From NCBI GenBank assembly GCA_016200135.1, contig JACQFI010000084.1, positions 21,926 to 85,925 on the forward strand: a stretch of DNA of 64,000 bases, read 5' to 3'. This document shows positions 8,676 to 16,717 of this stretch, piece by piece; the first letter of the stretch is position 1; each line of letters begins with the position of its first letter. Under the pieces are notes generated by a model, which did no database searches, was not told the origin of the DNA, and saw only the letters and a program-made list of their open reading frames with translations. The DNA comes from Planctomycetota bacterium (lineage in GTDB: Bacteria; Planctomycetota; SZUA-567; H5-PLA8). Position numbers and translations under genes: made by a program.

Positions 8676-9695
8676 CTAACTCTTTATGCTCCAGCGTTCG
8701 AGGCTTCCCGGAGCCAATAGCCGGGCCGCGTTGGTGAAGACGACCTCTGGAAACCCCAGCGCTTGCTTGATCCGCACGTCCCGCTCCAGGAATCCCCAGA
8801 TACGCTGAATCTCGCGCGTCTTCCTCCAGCCTAAGCGGAAGCAGACCCACCACGCGGTTGGAGGCACGGGATAGTCGCTGCCATGAACAAGTTTCTCCAC
8901 GACGCCTTCTTCACGCAGGATGCGTGCATTCCAGCGCGCGCGGCCGGGGGTATTGAAGGCCGACGTATCGCCAAAACAGTTCGGATATTTGCGCGCGAGG
9001 CCGCAGAAGACCGGCATCCAATGCGCATCGAAGATCCCGCTCGCCGTCCCGCAGTGCGCCATGATCACGTTCACGCCGCGGTCCAGCGCTGGGCGGAGCA
9101 GCTCCGGATTGCCCAGTTCGGGGCGGATGATCGTGACCGTATGCTCGCCGCCCGTATGCGAGATCAGCGGAATCTTCTTCGCAGCGAGCAGGTCGAAGAT
9201 CGGCGCGCAGCGCTTGTCGCGCGGGTCCATGTTCTGCGAGTTCGGCAGCCACTTGAGCGCGCCCGCGCCGCGCTCGATCCACTTGTGGCACTCGTCCAGC
9301 GCATCTTTGCGATAAGGATGCACCGACATCGCGGGCACGAAGCGGCCCTTCGCCCGTTCGCAGCATTGGAAGAGGTACTCGTTGGGAACGTACAGCTCCT
9401 GCCCTGTTGCGGCGATCTCTCCGGAGTCGGCATAGATGCGGTCGTGCGCGAAGACCACCGCTGCGCTGAGCGCGCCGTGCTCGGCCGCCGAGGCCACGTC
9501 GCGCTCGAGCCGCTCGCGGTATGCCTCATCGAGCCGCCCGTGCTTGTGCGCATCGTAAATGCCCATCTTCCAGCGCATGAGTTTGTAGAGAAGCGCGTCG
9601 AACTTCTTCGGCACGATGAAGCAGCCGGTATCGCCCTGGCCGATGCCCGCGAGATGCGTATGAACGTCGAGGACCGGCAGACGCGCGGGTTCCAT
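8676..9695 (-). CDS. amidohydrolase 2-family TIM-barrel metal-dependent hydrolase
   Basis: A 339-residue protein of the amidohydrolase-related (Amidohydro_2) family. Metal-binding elements are DVHTH (10-14), SHTGG (179-183), MAHCG (212-216) and HGSDYP (271-276), the last being the usual C-terminal Asp motif. Relatives hydrolyse or decarboxylate small carboxylated or lactone substrates. Its ATG lies 1 bp after the stop of the upstream gene on the same strand, so the two form a strict two-gene operon. The substrate is unknown. Confidence 0.75.
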   Translation of the reverse strand: MEPARLPVLDVHTHLAGIGQGDTGCFIVPKKFDALLYKLMRWKMGIYDAHKHGRLDEAYRERLERDVASAAEHGALSAAVVFAHDRIYADSGEIAATGQELYVPNEYLFQCCERAKGRFVPAMSVHPYRKDALDECHKWIERGAGALKWLPNSQNMDPRDKRCAPIFDLLAAKKIPLISHTGGEHTVTIIRPELGNPELLRPALDRGVNVIMAHCGTASGIFDAHWMPVFCGLARKYPNCFGDTSAFNTPGRARWNARILREEGVVEKLVHGSDYPVPPTAWWVCFRLGWRKTREIQRIWGFLERDVRIKQALGFPEVVFTNAARLLAPGSLERWSIKS

Positions 9696-9696
9696 G

Positions 9697-11565
9697 TCAG
9701 CGCAGGACCGTCTCGCCGCTCAGATTCAGCGCGGAAACTTGACTCCAGACGAAGCCCTCACGCCGCAGGGTACGCGCCGCCGCCTTGGAACCGTTCACCT
9801 CCAAGCCCTCGGCGCCCAGCACCATCAGCGTCGCACCCGCGACGGTCTTTGCCGCACGCAAACGCACCGCGCCATCAGCGAGCCATTCGGCGCCGGCCTC
9901 GACACACGCGCGCCGCGCGCGCTCGAAGGCGTCAATATCACGGCTCGTCAGCCAGCGCAGGCCCTTCTTTTTCCCGTACTCGATCGAGCGCACCAGGCTG
10001 TCGGCGACGCCGTCCTTGCCGATGTGCGCGGGGTGGAAGAGCAGATGGCAGACGCCGTGCCAGCGCAGCGCGCGCTCCACGAACAGGGGCCCCCACGCCG
10101 CAGGCGCGGTGACGACCAGGTCCTGGGTCTGGAAACCGAGTTCAAGCGTGTCGACGCGGCGGCCGCGGACGTCGTACATGAAATGCGCATGGCTGGAGCC
10201 GAACGGGAACCCGATCGTCCCGCGCTTGCTCGGCCCGCGGCTCTGGTCGATGCGCACGCCTGCGCGCGCGCACCATTCGAGGAACTCCAGCCCGCCTTCC
10301 CAGCGCGTGTAGTGGTTTTTGTTGCTGACCAGCGCAACAGGACCGGAAAGCTTCGCGGCGTCCAGCAGCCAACGGTACTGAAAATCGAACGTCGCGTCCC
10401 CCCAGCGCCGGAACGGATGCGACGGCGGCTGGCCCAGGGCATCGTAATGCAGCGCGATCTCATGGCCGAACGCCTTTAGCTTCTCGTAAAAAGGTTCCGC
10501 ATAGCCCGGATGAATCGTGCACCAGGTCGAACGCGTCCCGGCGTCTTCCATGACCTTATGCAGCAGTTCGCCCAGGTCCGGATCGTTGCCGTCGGTGTCG
10601 TGGGAGATATGACCGAGCGCTTCAAGGCCGTCAGGATAATACCAGAGGCGCGGAAGCCGCACGCCCGTCCGCGAGGCCGCATGAAAGATGGCACGCAGCA
10701 AAACCTGTGCGAGCGCGTCCGCGATGGGTTGATCGAAGATCGGCCACGCGTTAGGCCCAGCCTTTTTCGCCGTGCGCCCGCGCTCGTCGATCACATGCCG
10801 GTCTCGAAGAAAATCGAGGACCAGCCCATCTTCCGCCTTGAGCAACCCGTCGCTCAGCGGAGCCGAACCGTCCGGCGCGGAAGGCGCATCGAAATGCACT
10901 GGCCGCCCGGTCCGGATGTAGGCCGCGGAGCCCGCGAGATCCGCCGCGACAAACAGGGCGGTCCCCTTCCCTTTCCTGGCCGTGCGTTCGGACAGCGCGG
11001 CCAGCGGACGCGCCTTGCCGTCGAGGCCCACGATCGAGGCCAGCGACTTGGCTGCATCCTTGCCTTTTGTGGGGACGACCGCCTGGCCGCCAAAAGCATG
11101 CAACGGCGCGTCGCTCATGGAGGAAAGCACCGGATGCTTCTTGTCGCGAATCTTCAGCCAGCCTTCGCCGAGCGTCTGCCAGGGGCTCTGCCCGGAACCG
11201 GGTGGCGCGTAACTGGGATTGACCGCCGGCTGGAGCCCGAAGATCTCGAAGAGCCCGTTTACTACGCCTTGGCCGTCCTGCCCCGAGGGCGCGCCCGTGC
11301 CGCCCAGGGCCACGATGCCGCCGCCGCGCGCGAAGAATGCTTCGAGCGGAGCGCGGAGCGCCTCGCCCGTCTTTGCATCGATCCTGCCGGCAATGAGCAC
11401 GATCTGCGGCACAGCTTCTTCCAGCGCCGCGGGCACCATACCCGGCAGCACTTCATGCAGAAACAGGCCCGCGTGGTCCAGTACCTCGCGGAGCGTTCCG
11501 CGAACGACGGGCGAGTTCGTGGCGTCGATGGCGAGCGTGATGCGGCCGAGCGGTGTCTTTTTCAT
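9697..11565 (-). CDS. GATase-like domain fused to a polysaccharide-deacetylase-like domain
   Basis: About 622 residues from the ATG at 11565, chosen because AAGGA lies just upstream. The N-terminal third (LEEAVPQIVLIAGRIDAKTG, FFARGGGIVALGG) resembles the flavodoxin-like ThuA/class I glutamine amidotransferase fold often used as an uncatalytic domain in planctomycetes. The C-terminal half looks like a NodB-type polysaccharide deacetylase barrel: LGHISHDTDGNDPDLGEL supplies the metal Asp pair, HEIALHYDA the His cluster, and LLFHPAHIG the late His motif. No signal peptide is seen. Paired with the amidohydrolase at 8676-9695, it suggests a two-step modification of an amide- or acetyl-bearing sugar (inferred). 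Confidence 0.6.
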   Translation of the reverse strand: MKKTPLGRITLAIDATNSPVVRGTLREVLDHAGLFLHEVLPGMVPAALEEAVPQIVLIAGRIDAKTGEALRAPLEAFFARGGGIVALGGTGAPSGQDGQGVVNGLFEIFGLQPAVNPSYAPPGSGQSPWQTLGEGWLKIRDKKHPVLSSMSDAPLHAFGGQAVVPTKGKDAAKSLASIVGLDGKARPLAALSERTARKGKGTALFVAADLAGSAAYIRTGRPVHFDAPSAPDGSAPLSDGLLKAEDGLVLDFLRDRHVIDERGRTAKKAGPNAWPIFDQPIADALAQVLLRAIFHAASRTGVRLPRLWYYPDGLEALGHISHDTDGNDPDLGELLHKVMEDAGTRSTWCTIHPGYAEPFYEKLKAFGHEIALHYDALGQPPSHPFRRWGDATFDFQYRWLLDAAKLSGPVALVSNKNHYTRWEGGLEFLEWCARAGVRIDQSRGPSKRGTIGFPFGSSHAHFMYDVRGRRVDTLELGFQTQDLVVTAPAAWGPLFVERALRWHGVCHLLFHPAHIGKDGVADSLVRSIEYGKKKGLRWLTSRDIDAFERARRACVEAGAEWLADGAVRLRAAKTVAGATLMVLGAEGLEVNGSKAAARTLRREGFVWSQVSALNLSGETVLR

Positions 11566-11665
11566 GTCTATCCTTGAACCTAATCCGGAGCCGGCTTTAA
11601 ACGATGGCCCTTGCGGCAATTTGTATTCGCTCTCGTTTGCAGAATCGCTTTATACTATCCCCACG

Positions 11666-12547
11666 ATGAAGCGAAAAAAGAGAATCGCCGCTCCGCGCCA
11701 GACCGTGAATCAGCCGCAGGCGGTCGTCTGGAAGCCGCGCTTCGTCGTGGCCGCCGCACAGATGCAGACCAGCGCGGACCTCGCGCGCAACCGCCGCGTG
11801 ATCCTCAAGCAGATGGAAGAAGCCGCGCAAAAGCATCGCGCGAAGCTGGTGGTCTTCCCCGAGACCGCGCTCTCGGGTTACGGGCCGACGCATTGGGAAG
11901 GCGGCTTGCGCGCACTGGATTTTCGCGCCCTTGCCCGCTCCATGCAGGACGTGCTCGATGCCGCGCGGCAGCTCAAAATCGCCGTGGTGCTCGGCACTAC
12001 AATCAAAGAAGGTCCGCGCTACTTCAATTCGGCGCTGACGATATCGCCCAACGGCAAGGTCGTCGGCCGCTACGACAAGCTTCAACTTACCGGCGCGGCC
12101 AACCGAACCGGAGACGCCGCGCACTTCACGCCCGGCGGCGCGGCGCGTTTGAAGCCGGTGATGGTTGCGGGGGTAAAACTCGGCGCACTCATCTGCCTCG
12201 ATATGCGCTATCCGGAGATCTGGCGCCTGCTCGCGTTGCAAGGCGCACGCGTCTTTGTGCACCCGACGGCGGCGTTCGGCCGCGAGGGCCTCTACAAGAT
12301 CCCCGCAATCCGCGCGAACATCTCCTCACGCGCGAGCGAGAACGGCTGCTGGCTCGTGCATGCGAACAGCGCCGGCCCGTACCAGTTCTCGCATTCCTGC
12401 ATCATCGATCCGGATGGATTGGCGATCGCCGCTGCGCAGCCCGACTGCGAGCACGTCATCGCCGCCGCCATCGACCCCGCCTGGAAGGGCCGCAATAACT
12501 TCATCGCCGCGCGCAGGACGGATGTGTACGAGTTGAAGGTTCGTTGA
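11666..12547 (+). CDS. carbon-nitrogen hydrolase (nitrilase superfamily)
   Basis: A 293-residue nitrilase-superfamily amidase with the complete catalytic triad: E66 in VVFPETALSGYGP, K138 in YDKLQL and C177 in LICLDMRYPE. The fold landmarks FVVAAAQMQT at the start and the HANSAGPY stretch near the end agree. These enzymes hydrolyse small amides or N-carbamoyl groups with release of ammonia. The chosen ATG gives normal family length; upstream codons in the same frame read through the neighbouring intergenic region and are spurious. A TATACT hexamer lies 10 bp before the start. Confidence 0.85.
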   Translation: MKRKKRIAAPRQTVNQPQAVVWKPRFVVAAAQMQTSADLARNRRVILKQMEEAAQKHRAKLVVFPETALSGYGPTHWEGGLRALDFRALARSMQDVLDAARQLKIAVVLGTTIKEGPRYFNSALTISPNGKVVGRYDKLQLTGAANRTGDAAHFTPGGAARLKPVMVAGVKLGALICLDMRYPEIWRLLALQGARVFVHPTAAFGREGLYKIPAIRANISSRASENGCWLVHANSAGPYQFSHSCIIDPDGLAIAAAQPDCEHVIAAAIDPAWKGRNNFIAARRTDVYELKVR

Positions 12548-12586
12548 GGGGTAGCCTTTTCCAGGACGCTGAACGTTTCTCTTGCC

Positions 12587-14017
12587 TTACTTGCTGAGCA
12601 GCACCTGCCCGCTTCTGTAATAAACCGAAAGACAGAGGACGTTCAACGAAGTCGCGAAGACCCGTCCTGCGCCGGACCACTGGCCGCTCGGGTCCCATGA
12701 ACCGATGGCGCCGTCTTTCCGCTGTGCTTCGACCAGGCTGGCCTTCATCTTCTGGTTCCAGTCCTTCCACAAATCTCCGCCTTGGTGAAAGAGGGAGAGT
12801 GTTCCAAGCCAATTGATAAGCACATCGGAGTCTTCCTTGCCCGTGGAAGGCCCTTTGAACTCTGGCACGGCTTTCTCAAGATACGGAGTCAAGTCTCCGC
12901 GTTTCCAGCCCAAGAATTGCCGCGCCACGCAGGCGATGAACGCAGCCTCAGGGGAACTCTTTCCACCCGGGACAAGACGATAGGTCTTGCGCTCCTTGTC
13001 TTCGACCTTGTCGAGAAAGCGGATGATGCCTTCGAACCCGGCGGGATCGATCTTCAGCTTCCCCGTTATCTTGGCCGATTTCAGATGCGTCGCGGCCAGC
13101 GTTGTGGTCAGCAAGTCGGGCGTCTTCGAGCGAACTTCCCGGCCGAAGCCAAACGTTCCCGCGTCGTCAACGCATTGATGTTTCTGGATGCTGTAGTCGG
13201 TCGCCTTCTGCGCGGCGGCTATGGTGGTGGGCATGCCGCCCATTCCGGCGGCTTCACAGAGCGCCAAGGCGGCCAATTCATGCGCCACACCATCCACTTC
13301 GTTCCAGCCGGGGTTCACGATCGCGCCGTCCTCGCGTTGGCAGTCGATCAGGTATTTTACGGCGCGCTGAACGTTAACCTTGTACCTCCCCCCCTTTTCG
13401 GTGTGACCGGCACTGATGATTGAAAGCAAGGCAAGAGCGGTCTGTTCAAGGTCCGCTCGATACTGCGCACCGCATTGAAGGGCATCCCAGTGCCCGTCTA
13501 CTCGCTGCATCCTCGGGATCCAAACCTCGGTTGTACGCACTTCGCCTTCTTCCCCTTCGGGTTCGATGGGGCCGTCACCTACAAGATGTTCGACTGCAGA
13601 CGCATCCGTTGCGGGCGCCTGCTTGAGCGCATCCTTCCCGAAAGCCAACGCGCCCAAGAGCGGTCCTGCAAGCTTGCCCTCTTTGAGCGCCTCCGGCCAT
13701 GCCTTAGCCATAGAGGCTTTCCAGATCCGTTCGTCCTTCCACGCGTACCCGAATGGCACAAGCTTCGTTGCTCGTTTCTGTATTTCGATGTCGCCCGACT
13801 TTGCTGCCTTTTCGAGTTCCTTCATGGCTTTGGGGGCGAGTTTTTTGAGCTCCGCCGTGGCCGCCTCGCGCGCGGCAAAGTCCTCGTCGCCCAGTTGCTT
13901 CAGGAGCAGTTGAATCCGCGCCGTCTCTTCGGCAGTGGGCGCCGGGCCGTCTTCGGAACATGCAAGCATGCTGGCGAGAACAAGGACGAGAAGCGCCGCG
14001 AGTAGGATGCGCTGCAT
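12587..14017 (-). CDS. lipoprotein with HEAT segment and prenyltransferase/squalene-oxidase-like repeats
   Basis: A 476-residue protein with a lipoprotein signal (LVLASMLAC, lipobox Cys at about 20). A HEAT-like segment follows (LLLKQLGDEDFAAREAATAEL), similar to the one in the gene at 7501-8550. The larger remainder has alpha-helical repeats with YLIDCQREDGAI, ALALCEAAG and SLVEAQRKDGAIGSWD, the QxxDGxW-like signature of the squalene cyclase/prenyltransferase alpha-toroid. Planctomycetes carry many such exported toroid proteins of unknown role. AGGGA lies before the ATG. It converges on the nitrilase-family gene. Confidence 0.7.
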   Translation of the reverse strand: MQRILLAALLVLVLASMLACSEDGPAPTAEETARIQLLLKQLGDEDFAAREAATAELKKLAPKAMKELEKAAKSGDIEIQKRATKLVPFGYAWKDERIWKASMAKAWPEALKEGKLAGPLLGALAFGKDALKQAPATDASAVEHLVGDGPIEPEGEEGEVRTTEVWIPRMQRVDGHWDALQCGAQYRADLEQTALALLSIISAGHTEKGGRYKVNVQRAVKYLIDCQREDGAIVNPGWNEVDGVAHELAALALCEAAGMGGMPTTIAAAQKATDYSIQKHQCVDDAGTFGFGREVRSKTPDLLTTTLAATHLKSAKITGKLKIDPAGFEGIIRFLDKVEDKERKTYRLVPGGKSSPEAAFIACVARQFLGWKRGDLTPYLEKAVPEFKGPSTGKEDSDVLINWLGTLSLFHQGGDLWKDWNQKMKASLVEAQRKDGAIGSWDPSGQWSGAGRVFATSLNVLCLSVYYRSGQVLLSK

Positions 14018-14080
14018 GGTTTATTTCCCTGACGGTGGCCGGAACTGGAGCGTGCCAATTTGGATAACGATTGAAGGGTG

Positions 14081-14674
14081 TTAAACTTGCGGCCCGGAGT
14101 GCATCCTCGGCCCGCCCGGCAGCGAACGGATCAGCGCGGCCTCGCCCGCGCGCAACTCTTCCAGCCGCGCGAGCGTGCGCTGTTCACCGAAGTAGTCCGC
14201 GCCGAGGCCCACGAATAGGACGTAATGATTGACCTCGCTGGCGAAGAGGTCCTCGTAGAAGCGTCCGAGTTCCGTGCCGTGCGCGGTGTCGGCCAGCAAT
14301 TTAAAGCGCTCCGCGCTGCGCGCCTCGATCAGGCTGCAGAGCAGCAGCATGTCCAGAAAATCACCCGTTCCGCCGGAAGCATGCGCAAGCTTGCGCAGTC
14401 CCTGCGCGTACGGATTGCCTCCGCGCTCGGGCTGCACGCGCGCGTGGTTCGCCAGCAGCCGCTGGCACTGCTCCGCGTGCGTCATCTCTTCCGCGGCCAG
14501 TTCGATCATCAGCTTCTTGAGCACCGGATACTTCTTCCCATATAGCTTGAGCGTGCGCTGGGCCATCGCGGCGGCCTTGAGCTCGCAGAAATAGTGGTCG
14601 AGCAGCAGGTGCTCCGGCCGCGCGAGCGCCTGCTCCGCCCAATTTTTCGGCGTGAGGGAGTGCAGTCCAAGCAT
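14081..14674 (-). CDS. miaE: tRNA-(ms2io6A37) hydroxylase
   Basis: A ferritin-like di-iron monooxygenase that hydroxylates 2-methylthio-isopentenyladenosine at tRNA position 37. The family features are LLLDHYFCELKAAAMA (first Glu/His helix), ELAAEEMTHAEQC (ExxH), SLIEARSAERF, and LFASEVNHYVLF (second ExxH). About 197 residues from the ATG at 14674. Many family members begin with an MLGL- or MLDL-like sequence, so this start is preferred to the GTG at 14710. No ribosome site is obvious at either. Confidence 0.85.
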   Translation of the reverse strand: MLGLHSLTPKNWAEQALARPEHLLLDHYFCELKAAAMAQRTLKLYGKKYPVLKKLMIELAAEEMTHAEQCQRLLANHARVQPERGGNPYAQGLRKLAHASGGTGDFLDMLLLCSLIEARSAERFKLLADTAHGTELGRFYEDLFASEVNHYVLFVGLGADYFGEQRTLARLEELRAGEAALIRSLPGGPRMHSGPQV

Positions 14675-14757
14675 GTAGGAAAGATTAAACGAACGGCGCC
14701 CGGCGTCCACTCAGGGACCACCGGGCGCCGAATGCCATAATCGCTCTTTTGAGAGGC

Positions 14758-15555
14758 TTAGTCCCAGCGGCAGTGTTCCATCCATTCCGTCAGTTTCTTA
14801 CGCTCGGGCGTGAAGCGAGCTCGAACTTCCGGAGGTACGAAGAAGTGCTGCAGGTTGTGCGGTTCGAACGCCGCCACATTCATATGCTTGTGAACGTAGT
14901 TGAAGTACAGGTTCGAGCGCGTCCCTGGCGTCGTTTTGGGCAGGCCGTTGTGCACCACGGCTTCGGAGAACATGAAGACATCCCCGGCCTTTCCGGTCAC
15001 CGCGACCGAACCCGGCATGCCTAAGCCGTGATAATCGCCCCACGGCAGGTCGAGGTTGTTCTTGTGCGAACCCGGCACGGCGACCACGCAGCCGTCTTTG
15101 GGTCCGTTGTCGGTAAGGAACGTCACCACGTTCAGCATGCGCGAACGGATCTCGCCGTTGCGCACGCTGTAATCGGTCGGCGGAATGCCGCGGTGCCAGC
15201 CGCCCTCGGGCGTGCCCGGGCCTTTGCTGATTGACCAGGTGTTGATGAGTTGCGGCTCGCCCATGAACGCTTGGAGCCGCGCCAGCACGCGCGGCTGGTC
15301 CATCACCACATCGAATGCAGGGTCCAGGCGCAGAAGACCGTTCATGCGCACCGATTCCTTCGACAAGCGGAAGCGCGTGGGCATGCTCTGTTTGGACCCG
15401 CGCTCCATGATCCAGCGGTCATCGTAGTCCTGAGCCTCCAGCCGCCGGAGCGCGTCCAGCAGCGCGCGGCACTCTTCGGCCGAGTACACGTTCTTGAGGA
15501 GGAGAAAGCCCTGCAGGTCGAACAGAAAGCGCTCTTCGGCACTCACCTTTTCCAT
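14758..15555 (-). CDS. phytanoyl-CoA dioxygenase (PhyH)-family protein
   Basis: A 265-residue protein of the PhyH family of Fe(II)/2-oxoglutarate oxygenases. The start is the ATG at 15555 with AGAGGA upstream. The distal iron ligand H202 (VVHNGLPKTTPG) and the 2-oxoglutarate-binding arginine R213 (TRSNLYFNY) are present. The proximal motif reads GGWHRGIPP with H121-R-G123, where HxD is the norm, so the carboxylate ligand appears replaced by Gly; a candidate Asp follows five residues later (PPTDY). The AraC-type regulator lies 104 bp upstream on the same strand and probably controls it. The substrate is unknown. Confidence 0.75.
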   Translation of the reverse strand: MEKVSAEERFLFDLQGFLLLKNVYSAEECRALLDALRRLEAQDYDDRWIMERGSKQSMPTRFRLSKESVRMNGLLRLDPAFDVVMDQPRVLARLQAFMGEPQLINTWSISKGPGTPEGGWHRGIPPTDYSVRNGEIRSRMLNVVTFLTDNGPKDGCVVAVPGSHKNNLDLPWGDYHGLGMPGSVAVTGKAGDVFMFSEAVVHNGLPKTTPGTRSNLYFNYVHKHMNVAAFEPHNLQHFFVPPEVRARFTPERKKLTEWMEHCRWD

Positions 15556-15658
15556 GACCGGTCCTCTCGCATCTTGGCGCGGCACAGCCGCGTCCGATGC
15601 CCTCTTCATACCTCAAAGCGAGGGACCGGTTTGCGGCTAGAGGGGACCGGATTCGAGG

Positions 15659-16552
15659 CTACTTGGTGCGGAACGCGGCGGGCGCTTTGCCGGTGACTCT
15701 CCGGAAGAGCCGCGCCAGTGCCCGCGGGCTCGAAAGCCCCACGAGGCGGGCGGCCTCGCGCACGGGTATGCGCTCGTCGGCGAGCAACTCTTGGGCATTG
15801 CGGACGCGGATGGCGGCCGCGGCTTCCGGGTAGGTTCGTCCCGAGGCCTGCCGGAGCGCCGCGCCCAGGTGGGACGGCGTCACGCCCAACTTGCGCGCCA
15901 GCACTCTCAGCGCGGGCGGCGCGCCGCGGCAGAGGTCGAGTTCGCGCAGCACGCGCTCCGCCAGTTCGCGTTCTCGTGCGGTACCCGAACGCGCGGCCAG
16001 CCGCCGGACGGGTTCCAGCAGCGCGCCCAGCACGCGCAGCATCTTCGCCAGCAGTTCCGGAGGACACTGCGAGCCCGCGAAGCGCCGCATCTCGTCGCGC
16101 CCGCCGCCGAGAACGGCCATGCCGTCTGCAAGGCCGCTCAATTCCGCGCGCAGCTCGGCGACGCCGGGTTCATCGAGAAAGATCGGCCGGTCCGAACGCA
16201 GCGCGTCGAAGCCCATGGGCAGCGGTTCCGGCAGGCGCACGCTCAGGTACAGGATCTGCAGAGGATCGCTGGGATCGGTGCCGCCGCCGTGGGATTCGCC
16301 GGGCCGAAAGAAGTAGATGGAGCCCTCGCGGATTGGGAAGGCCCGTCCATCGCAGATCAGATTGCCCGAACCGCGGCGGACATAATGGATCTCGTGATGC
16401 CCGTGCGCGTGCTCGTGCTGCCGCCAAGTAGGACCCAACTGGTTCAGCCCCAACGCAAGGACCTCGGGCAATTGAAGCGGCCCGTCGATCACCACTCCCG
16501 CGGCGGCTCCTTTTCGCGGCACTGGAATGCGTCTGAGCGAGCTTCGCGCCAC
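15659..16552 (-). CDS. AraC-family transcriptional regulator with cupin sensor
   Basis: A 297-residue protein. The N-terminal half is a cupin (HGHHEIHYVRRGSGNL, IREGSIYFFRPGESH), the small-molecule sensor of AraC-type regulators. The C-terminal 100 residues contain the double helix-turn-helix: LARKLGVTPSHLGAALRQ and VREAARLVGLSSPRALARLF. The start is a GTG at 16552. It is divergent from murJ and directly upstream of the PhyH-family gene, the likely target. A sugar or a related small polar molecule is a plausible ligand (inferred from the cupin type). Confidence 0.85.
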   Translation of the reverse strand: MARSSLRRIPVPRKGAAAGVVIDGPLQLPEVLALGLNQLGPTWRQHEHAHGHHEIHYVRRGSGNLICDGRAFPIREGSIYFFRPGESHGGGTDPSDPLQILYLSVRLPEPLPMGFDALRSDRPIFLDEPGVAELRAELSGLADGMAVLGGGRDEMRRFAGSQCPPELLAKMLRVLGALLEPVRRLAARSGTARERELAERVLRELDLCRGAPPALRVLARKLGVTPSHLGAALRQASGRTYPEAAAAIRVRNAQELLADERIPVREAARLVGLSSPRALARLFRRVTGKAPAAFRTK

Positions 16553-16717
16553 GCCGGTGCTCCAATCAACCAGGGAAAAACATTAAAAAGGCAAAGCGCC
16601 CTGCATCACTCAAGGTGAAGGTATTCCGCGACGATGCACAATAAAGCCAAGATTGCCGCACTAGGCGCGTCCTTTCACCACAAGACATTTCCCAGGCATC
16701 GGATATATACGCCCGCC

